Under the pieces are notes generated by a model. The model was given only the letters and a program-made list of their open reading frames with translations. It was not told the DNA's origin and searched no databases. Source: Cupriavidus pauculus (lineage in GTDB: Bacteria > Pseudomonadota > Gammaproteobacteria > Burkholderiales > Burkholderiaceae). Taken from it: DNA of 64,000 nt. Of the stretch, positions 48,236 to 58,130 are shown piece after piece. Position 1 is the stretch's first letter; every line of letters begins with the position of its first letter. Made by a program: the position numbers and the translations under genes. The stretch spans positions 55,171 through 119,170 of the forward strand of contig NZ_VZOW01000018.1 of assembly GCF_008801835.1 (NCBI RefSeq), written 5' to 3'.

Positions 48236-49072
48236 ATGCCAAACAGTATTGCCCGTTCATTCCTGCGCGCCGCGTTGCTCGGCAGCGCGATTGCCGCCGC
48301 GGCTTCGGCCGCATATGCCGCCGACGTCCCGCTCGACGCCAAGCCATTGTTCGATGCCGCCGGGGTCGACGGCACGATGGTGGTGTACGACGTGCGCCGG
48401 CAGCGCACCCTGACCTACAACCCGAAGCGCGCCGCGATCGCCTATTCGCCGGCGTCGACGTTCAAGATCTTCAATGCGCTGATCGGCCTGGAAACCGGCG
48501 CGGTGGCTGACGTCGACAACGACAAGCTGCCGTGGGACGGCAAGGTCTGGATGCACCACGGCAAGCCGATCCTTCCGGCGGTGTGCAATGGCGACGTGTC
48601 GCTGCGCGTGGCGCTGAAGAACTCGTGCGTGCCCGCCTACCAGGCGTTGGCGCGGCGCGTGGGCACGGCGCAATACCGCAAGTACCTGAGCGCCGCTCAC
48701 TTCGGCAATGCCGATGTCGAAGGCCCGGTAGACCGCTTCTGGCTCAACGGTCATCTGCGTATCTCCACATACCAGCAGGTCGATTTCCTGCGCGACGCGG
48801 CCGCGCACCAGGTGCCGCTGATCTCGGCGCACAGCTTCGCGGCGCTCGACGACATCCTCACCATCGAGAAGACCGCCGACTACACCCTGCGCGCGAAAAC
48901 CGGCTGGTCCACGGCGGACAAGATGGACGTGGGCTGGTGGGTGGGCTGGGTGACGCATGGCGATGACACCTATGTATTTGCGATGAACCTCGACATGCCT
49001 CAGCCGGAAGTCGGCGCCAAGCGCCAGGAAATTGCGCGCGCCGTGCTCAAGCAGGTGGGCGCGCTGCCCTGA
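48236..49072 (+). CDS. Class D (OXA-type) beta-lactamase
   Basis: 278 residues with a signal peptide ending near AAYAAD. Active-site serine in the STFK motif (Ser74-Lys77), the SCV motif at 130-132, FGN (156-158, usually YGN) and KTGW at 221-224. The full set is present, so it is probably active; the spectrum cannot be predicted. Resident OXA enzymes are known in Ralstonia and relatives (OXA-22, OXA-60 groups). Periplasmic. There is no adjacent ampR-like regulator and no mobile element, so it looks intrinsic to the genome. Confidence 0.93.
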   Translation: MPNSIARSFLRAALLGSAIAAAASAAYAADVPLDAKPLFDAAGVDGTMVVYDVRRQRTLTYNPKRAAIAYSPASTFKIFNALIGLETGAVADVDNDKLPWDGKVWMHHGKPILPAVCNGDVSLRVALKNSCVPAYQALARRVGTAQYRKYLSAAHFGNADVEGPVDRFWLNGHLRISTYQQVDFLRDAAAHQVPLISAHSFAALDDILTIEKTADYTLRAKTGWSTADKMDVGWWVGWVTHGDDTYVFAMNLDMPQPEVGAKRQEIARAVLKQVGALP

Positions 49073-49123
49073 GGCTGGGGCCCTGGCGAGCGCGCCGTGC
49101 GCCAGCCCGGATCGGCTGGCCGC

Positions 49124-49912
49124 CTAGTTGGGCGCCAGTTGATCGAGCACCGATGCGGCGGTCTGCAAGCCGGCGTCGATCATGTGCTGCATGTAGACGC
49201 CCATCTGCGGCATGATCAGCAGCATCAACAGCATGCCGCCCAGCAGCGTCACGGGGAAACCCACTGCAAAGATCGACAACTGCGGCGATGCGCGATTCAG
49301 GATGCCCATCGACAGGTTCAGCGTGAGCAGCACGGCGATCATCGGCAGCGCCAGCAGCGTGCCCGCCGCGAACACCGTCGATCCGGCGCGCGCCACCATG
49401 CCCCAGCCATGGCCGGACAACGGCACGCCGGCGATGGGCACGCCCTGGAAGCTGTCGATGAGCGCGGCCAGCATCATCAGATGACCGTCAAGCGCCAGAA
49501 ACAGCAGCATCGACACGATATTGAGAAAGCGCGACAGCACCATGGTCTGCCCGCCTGCCGAGCGGTCGTAGAACGAGGCGAACGACAGGCCCATCTGCAG
49601 GCCGATCACTTCGCCGGCCATCTGCACGGCCGCGAACACCAGCCGCATCGAGAAACCCATCGCCACGCCAATGCCGATCTCGTTCAGGATGATCAGGAAG
49701 CCGTCGAACGAATAGACCTGCGCGGTCGGGATATGACCGATGGTCGGAGACACGATGGTGGACAGCGCCGCCGCCAGCAGGACCTTGGCGCGGCGCGGAA
49801 TGGCGGACTCGCTGAACAGCGGCGCCGTCATGATCAGCGCCAGCAGACGGAACATCGGCCACAAGAACGTGGCGATCCATCCGTACATCTGGTCGGTGGT
49901 GACCTCGAACAC
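49124..49912 (-). CDS. fliR: Flagellar export apparatus protein FliR
   Basis: 262 residues from GTG 49912, where the protein begins FEVTTDQMYGWIATFLWPMF. Six membrane helices, part of the FliPQR export gate of the flagellar type III secretion system. Last gene of the fliLMNOPQR operon; 32 bp after fliQ. The upstream reading frame extends to 50014, but family similarity starts at 49912. Confidence 0.93.
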   Translation of the reverse strand: MFEVTTDQMYGWIATFLWPMFRLLALIMTAPLFSESAIPRRAKVLLAAALSTIVSPTIGHIPTAQVYSFDGFLIILNEIGIGVAMGFSMRLVFAAVQMAGEVIGLQMGLSFASFYDRSAGGQTMVLSRFLNIVSMLLFLALDGHLMMLAALIDSFQGVPIAGVPLSGHGWGMVARAGSTVFAAGTLLALPMIAVLLTLNLSMGILNRASPQLSIFAVGFPVTLLGGMLLMLLIMPQMGVYMQHMIDAGLQTAASVLDQLAPN

Positions 49913-49944
49913 GACGCTTGCGCCTGCCTGTTTGCGATCGCGGG

Positions 49945-50214
49945 TCAGTGCGCCAGGGCGGGGATGCCCTGGAAGACTTCGCGCATGTAATCGACGAACG
50001 TGTTGATCATCCACGGCCCCACCAGCACCATGGTCACGAACAGCGCGACCAGCTTGGGGATGAACGTGAGCGTCATTTCGTTGATCTGCGTGGCGGCCTG
50101 GAACAGGCTCACCACCAGGCCGGCGGCCAGCGCCACCAGCAGCAGCGGGGCGGACAGCATCAGCGTCATCTTCATCGCCTGCGTGGCGATGGTCATGACC
50201 ATTTCCGGTGTCAT
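49945..50214 (-). CDS. fliQ: Flagellar export apparatus protein FliQ
   Basis: 89 residues with two membrane helices (TLMLSAPLLLVALAAGLVVS; LVALFVTMVLVGPWMINTFV); the QAATQINEMTLTFIPKL loop between them is the family signature. Part of the export gate. 12 bp after fliP. Confidence 0.95.
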   Translation of the reverse strand: MTPEMVMTIATQAMKMTLMLSAPLLLVALAAGLVVSLFQAATQINEMTLTFIPKLVALFVTMVLVGPWMINTFVDYMREVFQGIPALAH

Positions 50215-50226
50215 GTCAGTCTCCGC

Positions 50227-51036
50227 TCAATTCATGAAACTCTGCGCCAGGGACCCCAGCAGCAGTTGCCAGCCATCGACAAGCACGAACAACATCAGCT
50301 TGAACGGCAGCGAAATGGTGGCCGGCGGCACCATCATCATGCCCATCGCCATCAGCACGCTGGCCACTACCAGGTCGATGATCAGGAACGGGATGAAGAT
50401 CGTGAAGCCGATCTGGAACGCGGTCTTCAGCTCGCTGGTCACGAAGGCGGGCACCAGCACCGCAAACGGCACGTCGTCGGCACTCTGCATTTCCGGCGTC
50501 TTGGCCATCTGGGCAAACATCGCCAGGTCCTTTTCGCGCGTCTGGCGCAGCATGAACGCGCGCACCGGCACGGCGGCGCGCTGCGCTGCCGTCTCCAGGC
50601 TGATCTTGTTTTCCGACAGCGGCTTGTAGGCGTCGTTGTAGACCTTGTCGGCTACCGGCGACATGACGAAGAACGTGAGGAACAGCGACAGGCCGACCAG
50701 CACCTGGTTGGGCGGCGACGATGCCGTGCCGAGCGCATTGCGCAGCAGGCCCAGCACGATGATGATGCGCGTGAAGCCGGTCATCATCAGCATGGCCGCC
50801 GGCAGGAACGACAGCGACGTCAGCAGCACCAGCGTCTGCACCGACAGCGACCATACCTGGCCGCCGCCTGCCGCAGGGCGGCTGGTCATGCCCGGCAGCG
50901 ACTGCGCCAGCGCGCTTTCGGGCGCGAGCCACAGCGCCAGCGGCAGCAGCGCAAGCAGCAGTCCGGCCGCGCGCGACGGGCGCACGAAGGGCTTCACGGG
51001 TTGCCGCTGGACGGCGGCGGCACGCGGCGAATTCAT
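50227..51036 (-). CDS. fliP: Flagellar export apparatus protein FliP
   Basis: 269 residues with a cleavable signal peptide ([12 protein letters not shown]) and the FliP signatures [20 protein letters not shown] and [20 protein letters not shown], then [20 protein letters not shown]. Core of the export gate. Start ATG overlaps the fliO stop by 4 bp (ATGA). Confidence 0.95.
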   Translation of the reverse strand: MNSPRAAAVQRQPVKPFVRPSRAAGLLLALLPLALWLAPESALAQSLPGMTSRPAAGGGQVWSLSVQTLVLLTSLSFLPAAMLMMTGFTRIIIVLGLLRNALGTASSPPNQVLVGLSLFLTFFVMSPVADKVYNDAYKPLSENKISLETAAQRAAVPVRAFMLRQTREKDLAMFAQMAKTPEMQSADDVPFAVLVPAFVTSELKTAFQIGFTIFIPFLIIDLVVASVLMAMGMMMVPPATISLPFKLMLFVLVDGWQLLLGSLAQSFMN

Positions 51037-51596
51037 TTCTTGAGGTTTTCCTGCATGGCGCGCATCAGGCGCTCGCCAAAGCCGCCGTGCATTGGCTGGG
51101 ACGGTAGCGAGGCCGCGCTGGCACCGGTGTCCGGCTGGGCGGGCAGCGTATGAAGCGGGCGGATTTCGTTGGGCGACACGCCCAGCACCAGCCAGGTGCC
51201 GGCCACTTCGACCGTGACGATCTTCTGGCGTGCGCCCAGCATCAGGCTGCCGACCACCTTGATCGATGCATTGCCCGCGCCTTGGCGCACCAGGCCCACG
51301 CGGCGCGCGAGCCAGGCGATGCCGAGGATCAGCGCAATCACCGCGAACAGACCCATGCCCGCCTGCGCAAGGCTGGAACCGCTGCTGATGACGGGCGCGG
51401 TGTGCGTCGCGAGATGGCCGGCCGCTGCGCCGCTGGCGGCAGTGCCGGCCTGCGCGGTGCTCAGCACCACGTCGGCGGCCCGCACGCCGGTCGCGGCAAG
51501 GCCCGCGCACGCGGCGAGCGCAGCGTGGGCGATGCGGCGGCCGATGCGGTGGGCGATGCGCGCGGCAGTTGCCGGCCGGCGCGCAACGGCTGTCAT
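51033..51596 (-). CDS. fliO: Flagellar biosynthesis protein FliO
   Basis: 187 residues. A signal-like N-terminus, one membrane helix ([20 protein letters not shown]), then the cytoplasmic domain [20 protein letters not shown], which is the conserved FliO block. Assists assembly of the FliP ring. Coupled by ATGA overlaps to fliN and fliP. Confidence 0.9.
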   Translation of the reverse strand: MTAVARRPATAARIAHRIGRRIAHAALAACAGLAATGVRAADVVLSTAQAGTAASGAAAGHLATHTAPVISSGSSLAQAGMGLFAVIALILGIAWLARRVGLVRQGAGNASIKVVGSLMLGARQKIVTVEVAGTWLVLGVSPNEIRPLHTLPAQPDTGASAASLPSQPMHGGFGERLMRAMQENLKK

Positions 51597-52060
51597 TTGT
51601 TGAGCTTCCGGATGCGTTCGGACGGCGTGATGATGTCCGTCAGGCGAATGCCGAACTTGTCGTTCACCACCACCACCTCGCCCTGGGCGATCAGGTAGCC
51701 GTTCACGAGCACGTCCATCGGTTCGCCCGCTAGGCCGTCCAGTTCCACCACCGAGCCCTGCGCCAGTTGCAGCAGGTTCTTGATGGGCACCTTGGTGCGG
51801 CCCAGTTCGACGGTGAGCTGCACCGGGATATCGAGGATCATCCCGATATCGTTGTGGAAGCCGCTCGGCGCGTCCGGCGCCAGCGGCGGGAACACGTTGG
51901 CGCCAGCCGGCGTGGCGGCGGGCATGCTGGGCGCCGGCGCAGGCGCGGTGGCGGCCGCATCGGCAGCGGGCGCCGTTTGCTCGGCGCTGGTCTGCTCCGC
52001 GAGGGCGCTGGCCCAATCGTCCATCGGATCGACCGGCTTGTCCTGAGTGCCGTCAGTCAT
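51593..52060 (-). CDS. fliN: Flagellar motor switch protein FliN
   Basis: 155 residues. An N-terminal Ala/Pro-rich linker is followed by the SpoA domain ([58 protein letters not shown]). Forms the C-ring base with FliM and FliG; controls rotation switching and export docking. Starts within the fliM end (8-bp overlap), overlaps fliO by 4 bp. Confidence 0.95.
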   Translation of the reverse strand: MTDGTQDKPVDPMDDWASALAEQTSAEQTAPAADAAATAPAPAPSMPAATPAGANVFPPLAPDAPSGFHNDIGMILDIPVQLTVELGRTKVPIKNLLQLAQGSVVELDGLAGEPMDVLVNGYLIAQGEVVVVNDKFGIRLTDIITPSERIRKLNK

Positions 52061-53066
52061 GATCGGTTTCCTTGTTGGAATCGCTGTCTTGGTAGTTGAT
52101 CATTCGTTCCACGCGCAGTGCGTACTGGCCGTTCATCGTGCCGAAGCCGCACTGCATGACGGGCACGCCGTCGACCTTCCCGAAGATCTTCTCGGGCAGC
52201 TCGATCGGCAGCACGTCGCCTTCGCGCATGGCCAGCACTTCGGCCACGGTGCTGCGGATATGCGTGAATTCGGCCACCAGATCGACTTCGGCGGCGCGCA
52301 ACTGGGTGGAAAGCTGGCCGAGCCAGCGCTTGTCCACCTCGACTTCGTCCTGCAGCGGATTCATCAGCAAATCGCGCAGCGGCTCGATCATCGAGAAGGG
52401 GATGCAGATATGGAGCTGGCCGCCCACGGCGCCCAGTTCGATATGGAATGCGGTGGTGACCACGGCATCGTTCGGTCCGGCCACACTGGCGAACTTGGTG
52501 TGCATTTCCGAGCGGACGTAGTCGAACTCGATCGGATGCACGGTGCGCCAGGCCTGGCTGTAGCTGTTCAGCGTCAGGTCCAGCATGCGGCGGATGATGC
52601 GCTGTTCGGTCTGCGTGAAGTCGCGGCCTTCCACGCGTGTGTGGAAACGCCCGTCACCGCCGAACAGGTTGTCGACCACCAGGAACACCAGGTTCGGGTC
52701 GTACACGAACAGCGCGGTGCCCCGCAGCGGCTTCATGTGGACCAGATTCAGGTTGGTCGGCACCGGCAGGTTGCGCACGAAATCGCCGTACTTCTCGATC
52801 CTGATCGAACCGACCGAGATGTCGGCGCCGCGGCGGATGAAGTTGAACAGCGCCGTGCGCAGCTGGCGGGCAAAACGCTCGTTGATGATCTCGAGCGTGT
52901 GCAGCCGGCCCCGTACGATACGTTCCTGGTTGGCCAGGTTGTACGGACGCACGCCGCCTTCTTCGACGGCCGGCACGTTGGCCGCGGCGGGCGAATCGGT
53001 TTCGCCCGAAACGCCTTTCAGTAGTTCGTCTACCTCGTCCTGCGAGAGGAACTTGTCGTAGGCCAT
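52053..53066 (-). CDS. fliM: Flagellar motor switch protein FliM
   Basis: 337 residues. N-terminal CheY-P-binding peptide region (LSQDEVDELLKGVSGE), the middle CheC-like domain (RLHTLEIINERFARQLRTAL and onwards) and a C-terminal SpoA domain (AEVLAMREGDVLPIELPEKI). Links the chemotaxis signal to the motor. ATG start at 53066, 144 bp after fliL. Confidence 0.95.
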   Translation of the reverse strand: MAYDKFLSQDEVDELLKGVSGETDSPAAANVPAVEEGGVRPYNLANQERIVRGRLHTLEIINERFARQLRTALFNFIRRGADISVGSIRIEKYGDFVRNLPVPTNLNLVHMKPLRGTALFVYDPNLVFLVVDNLFGGDGRFHTRVEGRDFTQTEQRIIRRMLDLTLNSYSQAWRTVHPIEFDYVRSEMHTKFASVAGPNDAVVTTAFHIELGAVGGQLHICIPFSMIEPLRDLLMNPLQDEVEVDKRWLGQLSTQLRAAEVDLVAEFTHIRSTVAEVLAMREGDVLPIELPEKIFGKVDGVPVMQCGFGTMNGQYALRVERMINYQDSDSNKETDHD

Positions 53067-53210
53067 CTAGTGTCCTGCCCCGTGAACGGCTGTAAGGATG
53101 AAACGGTCCATGTCCGGCTTCAGACGCCGCGCCGGGCGCGGCGGCAGGAAGGAAGTGCGGCGGGCAGTTTCATTTCGGTTTGGCTCCGGGTTCGCGGTGC
53201 AGGATGTGGA

Positions 53211-53702
53211 TCACTGCACCACGAACGATGTAAACAAGACGTCCAGGATCTTTTGCGGCGGCAGGCTGGGGGCAAACGGCTGGCTGATGGCCGCCTGAAT
53301 GTCCTGCGCCAGCTTGCGCTTGCCTTCCACGGTGGCCAGATCGCCCGGCTGCTGCGACGAAAGCAGCAGCAGGATGCGGCTGCGCGCCTCGGGCTGGTAC
53401 TGCGCCAGGCGCGCCTGCGTGTCGGCGTCCGCCACCTTCAGGGACAGCCCCGTGTGCAGGAAGCGGTCGCCGTCATCGCTCTTGAGATTCACGGTGAACG
53501 CATCCAGCGGCACGAAGATCGGCGGCGGCACCACAGGCGCGGCCGGAGCCGCCTGCTTGTTGTGATTGCCGCTCAGAACGCTGCCCAGGAAGAAGCCGCC
53601 AGCGGCCAGCGCCACCACCAGCACGCCGCCGCCGATCAGCATCAGTCGGCCGCGCTTGCTCGAAGTGCCGCCAGTCTGGGAGGGGGAAAGCGTGTTCGCC
53701 AT
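53211..53702 (-). CDS. fliL: Flagellar basal-body stator-associated protein FliL
   Basis: 163 residues from ATG 53702. One N-terminal membrane helix (RLMLIGGGVLVVALAAGGFF) and a periplasmic FliL domain (FVPLDAFTVNLKS, FLHTGLSLKVAD, SRILLLLSSQ, KILDVLFTSFVVQ). First gene of the fliLMNOPQR operon. Modulates stator function. Frame open upstream without similarity. Confidence 0.93.
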   Translation of the reverse strand: MANTLSPSQTGGTSSKRGRLMLIGGGVLVVALAAGGFFLGSVLSGNHNKQAAPAAPVVPPPIFVPLDAFTVNLKSDDGDRFLHTGLSLKVADADTQARLAQYQPEARSRILLLLSSQQPGDLATVEGKRKLAQDIQAAISQPFAPSLPPQKILDVLFTSFVVQ

Positions 53703-54110
53703 GAGATGCCTGTGTCGGAATGCCTGCCATTCTTCCCGAATCGCAGGCAAGCAAAGGGCCGATAAAAAGGGGGAAACCCGCTCAGCTTGGCCGTTTGAGC
53801 TGGGCGGGCGTCGGACGCAGGGGCGCATCGGCGCGCCATATGCGCCTGCAAACTGGTTAACGATTGAGGCCGGCGGAACTTAAGACCATGCCTGCCGCGC
53901 AACGCCCAGAAAATCGCCCGCAAGTGCGCAAGGCGTGGCCCCTGGGCTCGATAAAAGTGACGTAAAAGGTGCGATCCGGGGTTCGTCGCGCTGCCATGCG
54001 GAAGCCCATCGGCAGCGCCCGTCAGCATGGATCGGCGGGCGATCACCTGTAGATTCGGACCGGTCTTGTATCCGCTAGCCCTTGTCCAGACTGAGTTTGC
54101 ACAATTTAAC
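53703..54110. promoter_or_regulatory. Divergent region between fliL and acnB
   Basis: About 400 bp with no gene recognised. It should hold the promoter of the fliL operon on the minus strand, but I could not place a convincing sigma-28, sigma-54 or FlhDC element. A GCCGATAA octamer (53758-53765, plus strand) lacks the TAAA 15 bp upstream. Confidence 0.4.
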
Positions 54111-54129
54111 TCTTATATAAGATATAAGA
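54111..54129. promoter_or_regulatory. TCTTATAT inverted repeat upstream of acnB, identical to that of aceA
   Basis: The 19 bases TCTTATATAAGATATAAGA are the same as at 20612-20630, where they lie before aceA. Here the site ends 114 bp before the acnB ATG. TTGCAC at 54097-54102 could be a -35 with a -10 inside the repeat (GATATA, 18 bp apart), so a bound regulator would sit on the promoter. Inference for the promoter; the repeat itself is seen. Confidence 0.8.
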
Positions 54130-54243
54130 CATTTGATCTCGGTCCGACTTAGGATTACAATCACGCGGCACCCGGCGGCTCCGCGCTGCCGGTCCACAAG
54201 AGACAAAGCCGTACCGTTACAACCCAATTAACAGCAGGTTCCC

Positions 54244-56835
54244 ATGCTTGATACCTATCGCGCCCATGTTGCCGAACGCGCCGCGCTTGGCATTCCCCCT
54301 CTGCCGCTGACCGCCAAGCAGACCGCCGAGCTGATCGAACTGATCAAGAACCCGCCGGCGGGCGAGGAACAGGCCCTGGTGGACCTGATCACCTACCGTG
54401 TGCCGGCCGGCGTGGATGACGCCGCCAAGGTCAAGGCCTCGTACCTGGCGGCCGTGGCGCTCGGCTCGGAAAAGACCCCGCTGATCTCGCGCGCCCGCGC
54501 CACCGAACTGCTCGGCACGATGCTGGGCGGCTACAACATCTCGCCGCTGATCGAGCTGCTGGACGACGCCGAAGTGGGCGCCGTCGCCGCGGCAGCGCTG
54601 AAGAAGACGCTGCTGATGTTCGATGCCTTCCACGACGTGAAGGAAAAGGCCGACAAGGGCAACGCCAACGCCCGTGCCGTGCTGCAAAGCTGGGCCGATG
54701 CCGAATGGTTCACGAGCCGTCCGGAGCTGCCGCAATCGCTGACGATCACCGTATTCAAGGTGCCCGGCGAAACCAACACCGACGACCTGTCGCCCGCCCC
54801 GGACGCCACCACGCGCCCGGACATCCCGATGCACGCGCTGGCCATGCTCAAGAACAAGCGCGAAGGCGCGGCGTTCCAGCCGGAAGAAGACGGCAAGCGC
54901 GGTCCGGTGGCCTTCATCGAATCGCTGAAGGAAAAGGGCAACCTCGTGGCCTACGTGGGCGACGTGGTCGGCACCGGCTCCAGCCGCAAGTCGGCCACCA
55001 ACTCGGTGCTGTGGTTCACCGGCGAAGACATCCCGTTCGTGCCGAACAAGCGCTTCGGCGGCGTGTGCCTGGGCAGCAAGATTGCGCCGATCTTCTACAA
55101 CACGATGGAAGACGCGGGCGCGCTGCCGATCGAGCTCGACGTGTCGAAGATGGAAATGGGCGACGTGGTGGAACTGCGCCCCTATGAAGGCAAGGCCCTG
55201 AAGAATGGCGAAGTGATCGCCGAATTCAAGGTGAAGTCCGACGTGCTGTTCGACGAAGTGCGCGCCGGCGGCCGCATTCCGCTGATCATCGGCCGCGGCC
55301 TGACCGCCAAGGCCCGCGAATCGCTGGGCCTGCCGCCGTCGACGCTGTTCCGCCTGCCGCAGAACCCGGCCGATACTGGCCGCGGTTTCACGCTGGCGCA
55401 GAAGATGGTTGGCCGCGCATGCGGCCTGGCCGATGGCAAGGGCATCCGTCCGGGCACGTACTGCGAACCGAAGATGACTTCGGTGGGCTCGCAGGACACC
55501 ACCGGCCCGATGACGCGCGACGAGCTGAAGGACCTGGCCTGCCTGGGCTTCTCGGCCGATCTGGTGATGCAGTCGTTCTGCCACACCGCCGCCTACCCGA
55601 AGCCGGTCGACGTGAAGACGCACCACACGCTGCCGCAGTTCATCAGCACCCGTGGCGGCATCTCGCTGCGTCCTGGCGACGGCGTGATCCACTCGTGGCT
55701 GAACCGCATGCTGTTGCCCGACACCGTGGGCACCGGCGGCGATTCGCACACCCGCTTCCCGATCGGCATCAGCTTCCCGGCCGGTTCGGGCCTGGTGGCG
55801 TTTGCCGCTGCCACCGGCGTGATGCCGCTGGACATGCCGGAATCGGTGCTGGTGCGCTTCAAGGGCAAGATGCAGCCCGGCGTGACGCTGCGCGATCTGG
55901 TCAACGCCATTCCGCTGTACGCGATCAAGCAGGGTCTGCTGACCGTGGCCAAGCAAGGCAAGAAGAACATCTTCTCGGGCCGCATCCTTGAAATCGAAGG
56001 TCTGCCCGACCTGAAGGTGGAACAGGCCTTCGAACTGTCGGACGCCTCCGCCGAACGCTCGGCCGCCGGTTGCTCGGTGCGCCTGAACAAGGAACCGATC
56101 ATCGAATACATCAACAGCAACATCACGCTGCTGAAGTGGATGATCGCCGAAGGCTACCAGGACCCGCGCAGCCTGCAGCGCCGCATCAAGGCCATGGAAG
56201 CGTGGCTGGCCGATCCGAAGCTGCTGGAGCCGGATGCCGACGCCGAATACGCCGCCGTGATCGAGATCGACCTGGCCGACGTGCACGAGCCGATCGTTGC
56301 CTGCCCGAACGACCCCGACGACGTGAAGACGCTGTCGGACGTGGCCGGCGCCAAGATCGACGAAGTGTTCATCGGTTCGTGCATGACCAACATTGGCCAC
56401 TTCCGCGCCGCATCGAAGCTGCTGGAAGGCAAGCGCGATATCCCTGTGAAGCTGTGGGTGGCGCCGCCGACCAAGATGGACCAGAAGCAACTGACCGAGG
56501 AAGGCCACTACGGCGTGTTCGGCACGGCTGGCGCGCGCACCGAAATGCCGGGCTGCTCGCTGTGCATGGGCAACCAGGCACAGGTGCGCGAAGGCGCAAC
56601 GGTGATGTCGACGTCGACGCGTAACTTCCCGAATCGTCTGGGCAAGAACACCAACGTGTACCTCGGCTCGGCCGAACTTGCCGCCATCTGCTCGCGCCTG
56701 GGCCGCATTCCCAACAAGGAAGAGTACATGGCCGACATGGGCGTGCTGAGCGCCAACGGCGACAAGATCTACAAGTACATGAACTTCGACCAGATCGAAG
56801 ACTTCAAGGAAGTGGCTGACACCGTGTCGATGTAA
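54244..56835 (+). CDS. acnB: Aconitate hydratase B / 2-methylisocitrate dehydratase
   Basis: 863 residues. AcnB order: an N-terminal HEAT-like domain ([20 protein letters not shown]), the swivel domain, then the Fe-S domains. Cluster ligands are in the [32 protein letters not shown] and [14 protein letters not shown] segments. Interconverts citrate and isocitrate in the TCA cycle and can act on methylisocitrate. The length fits AcnB (about 865). A lone gene with its own promoter motif and terminators. Its regulator motif is shared with aceA. Confidence 0.97.
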   Translation: MLDTYRAHVAERAALGIPPLPLTAKQTAELIELIKNPPAGEEQALVDLITYRVPAGVDDAAKVKASYLAAVALGSEKTPLISRARATELLGTMLGGYNISPLIELLDDAEVGAVAAAALKKTLLMFDAFHDVKEKADKGNANARAVLQSWADAEWFTSRPELPQSLTITVFKVPGETNTDDLSPAPDATTRPDIPMHALAMLKNKREGAAFQPEEDGKRGPVAFIESLKEKGNLVAYVGDVVGTGSSRKSATNSVLWFTGEDIPFVPNKRFGGVCLGSKIAPIFYNTMEDAGALPIELDVSKMEMGDVVELRPYEGKALKNGEVIAEFKVKSDVLFDEVRAGGRIPLIIGRGLTAKARESLGLPPSTLFRLPQNPADTGRGFTLAQKMVGRACGLADGKGIRPGTYCEPKMTSVGSQDTTGPMTRDELKDLACLGFSADLVMQSFCHTAAYPKPVDVKTHHTLPQFISTRGGISLRPGDGVIHSWLNRMLLPDTVGTGGDSHTRFPIGISFPAGSGLVAFAAATGVMPLDMPESVLVRFKGKMQPGVTLRDLVNAIPLYAIKQGLLTVAKQGKKNIFSGRILEIEGLPDLKVEQAFELSDASAERSAAGCSVRLNKEPIIEYINSNITLLKWMIAEGYQDPRSLQRRIKAMEAWLADPKLLEPDADAEYAAVIEIDLADVHEPIVACPNDPDDVKTLSDVAGAKIDEVFIGSCMTNIGHFRAASKLLEGKRDIPVKLWVAPPTKMDQKQLTEEGHYGVFGTAGARTEMPGCSLCMGNQAQVREGATVMSTSTRNFPNRLGKNTNVYLGSAELAAICSRLGRIPNKEEYMADMGVLSANGDKIYKYMNFDQIEDFKEVADTVSM

Positions 56836-56860
56836 TCGACATCGCTTCAGTAGATCGTCG

Positions 56861-56891
56861 CATTGGCTCTAAGCATTACTAAGAGCCAATG
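56861..56891 (+). repeat. 10-bp-stem hairpin after acnB and a third copy of its arm
   Basis: CATTGGCTCT (56861-56870) and AGAGCCAATG (56882-56891) form a perfect stem with an 11-base loop but no T tract. CATTGGCTCT occurs again at 56953-56962. It may be an mRNA 3' stabilising structure or a small repeat element. Confidence 0.6.
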
Positions 56892-56996
56892 AACGCATTA
56901 CTTGACGCCAATGGCCACCCCCCGATTGCCGGGAAACCCGCACCGGGCGTGGCATTGGCTCTAACTAATGCGTAGCCGGTTTTGATCGTTTTGACG

Positions 56997-57031
56997 AGGG
57001 CAACCCCTAGGGTTGCCCTTTATCTTTTTTT
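56997..57031 (+). terminator. Rho-independent terminator downstream of acnB
   Basis: AGGGCAACCC (56997-57006) pairs with GGGTTGCCCT (57010-57019) around CTA, followed by TTATC and seven T. About 160 bp after the acnB stop. The following 57032-57214 shows nothing recognised. Confidence 0.93.
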
Positions 57032-57214
57032 GCTCATTTGTGACGCATTAAGCGTAATTCGTGGTCCGCGCGATTTCCCGTCTGCTCTAGCCCGGGCCAG
57101 AAATTTCCATCACGTCTATGACGTTGGCAGGACCCCCGCGAAGCCTTGCCACCGAGTAGTGCCGCCCGGACCGAGCGGGATAACTACCTCAGCCACGACG
57201 CCAGATTCCAACGC

Positions 57215-57640
57215 TTACGAGCACGACGCGCGTAGACTCCAAAAGAAATTCTCAGAGAAGTCCCATAGCTTCCTCGAAATCTCAGAATTCTCCAGAAGCG
57301 GGCTCCCCTTTGCCGGCTGGCAGTCCGCCCAATAGTCTCCGGTCATGCCTTCTGCCAACGGGTGCGCCGCCAGCAAAACCTGAGGCGCGGCTCCTTGCGA
57401 GATGGACTTGATGAAGAGCTGCGCCACACTCAACACCACGTTGAGAGGAAATCTCACATTCGCATTAAGGTTCGTGCCGCGCGTCGCCCCGGGGTGAATC
57501 GAATTGACAGAGATCTTCGCCCCGGCCAGCCGTCGGGAGAGCTCCTTTGCGAAAAGCGCTGTCGCTAGCTTGGACTGTCCATAGAAAGCAAACCGGCTGT
57601 ACGACCGACTGCCGTCCAAGTTTGAAAAGTCGATGCCTGC
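57215..57640 (-). pseudogene. C-terminal fragment of a short-chain dehydrogenase/reductase
   Basis: On the minus strand about 140 residues read as the end of a WWOX/retinol-dehydrogenase-like SDR: the catalytic YGQSK (Tyr and Lys of the YxxxK motif), LATALFAKELSRRL, VNSIHPGATRG and a normal C-terminus ending LRASCS. The Rossmann cofactor-binding half is missing. Upstream the sequence changes at about 57636-57640 directly into an Rhs fragment, so the SDR gene was broken at a recombination junction. No start codon of its own belongs to the family N-terminus. Not functional as it stands. Confidence 0.8.
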
Positions 57641-58130
57641 CTCGGGTATGCATCTCGCCAGAACTCGGTCAGCGGTACCAGTGTGCTGCCGCTCTCGGTG
57701 CTGGCGATCGAAGGTGCGGCAATCGCACGCACGCGGCCGAGCGCGTCATAGTACGTGTACGTCTTGCTGCCCAGCGCGTCGGTGACGCTGGTCTGGTTGC
57801 CCACGGCGTCATAGGTGTACGACGTCGTCAGTTTGCCGCGCGTACTGGCGCCGTTCGACGCCGTGCTGTACTCGACATTGATGCGCGTCTCGCTGGTCTT
57901 GTGATTCGCACGGTCGAACGCGTACGTCGTCGTCCGGTCTTCGGCGGAGCTCAAAACCGTACCGTAGCCCGATATCGACCACGTGCCGGCGCCCAGCGCC
58001 GAAGCGTATTCGGTCTGCGCGACTATATTGCCCGCCGCATTGAAGCTGTTCGTCGTCAGGTAGCCCAGCGCATCGACCGTCGCGATCTGGTTGCCGCGCA
58101 GGTCGAAGTAGTTCGTGGTGGTTGCCCAAG
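57640..58130 (-). pseudogene. Inverted internal Rhs fragment
   Basis: On the minus strand about 160 residues are Rhs/YD-repeat sequence: TTTNYFDLRGNQIATVDALG, YDAVGNQTSVTDALGSKTYT and YYDALGRVRAIAAPSIAST are visible, ending VPLTEFWRDAY at the junction with the SDR fragment. It is head to head with the plus-strand Rhs core that starts at about 58131. It has neither a start nor a normal end, so it looks like a displaced piece from upstream in the same or a sister Rhs gene. Confidence 0.82.

Noticed and set aside
49083..49115. GC-rich stem between the beta-lactamase and fliR as a terminator
   Set aside because: No T tract on either strand.
53758..53765. GCCGATAA octamer as a sigma-28 promoter
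   Set aside because: No TAAA at 15 bp upstream, and it points away from the flagellar operon.
54217..56508. 763-codon open frame antisense to acnB
   Set aside because: Mirror frame of a strongly conserved enzyme gene; composition typical of GC-rich shadows.
57547..58130. In-frame N-terminal extension of the plus-strand Rhs core
   Set aside because: This stretch codes Rhs sequence on the other strand; the plus-strand reading is not Rhs-like and is open by chance.
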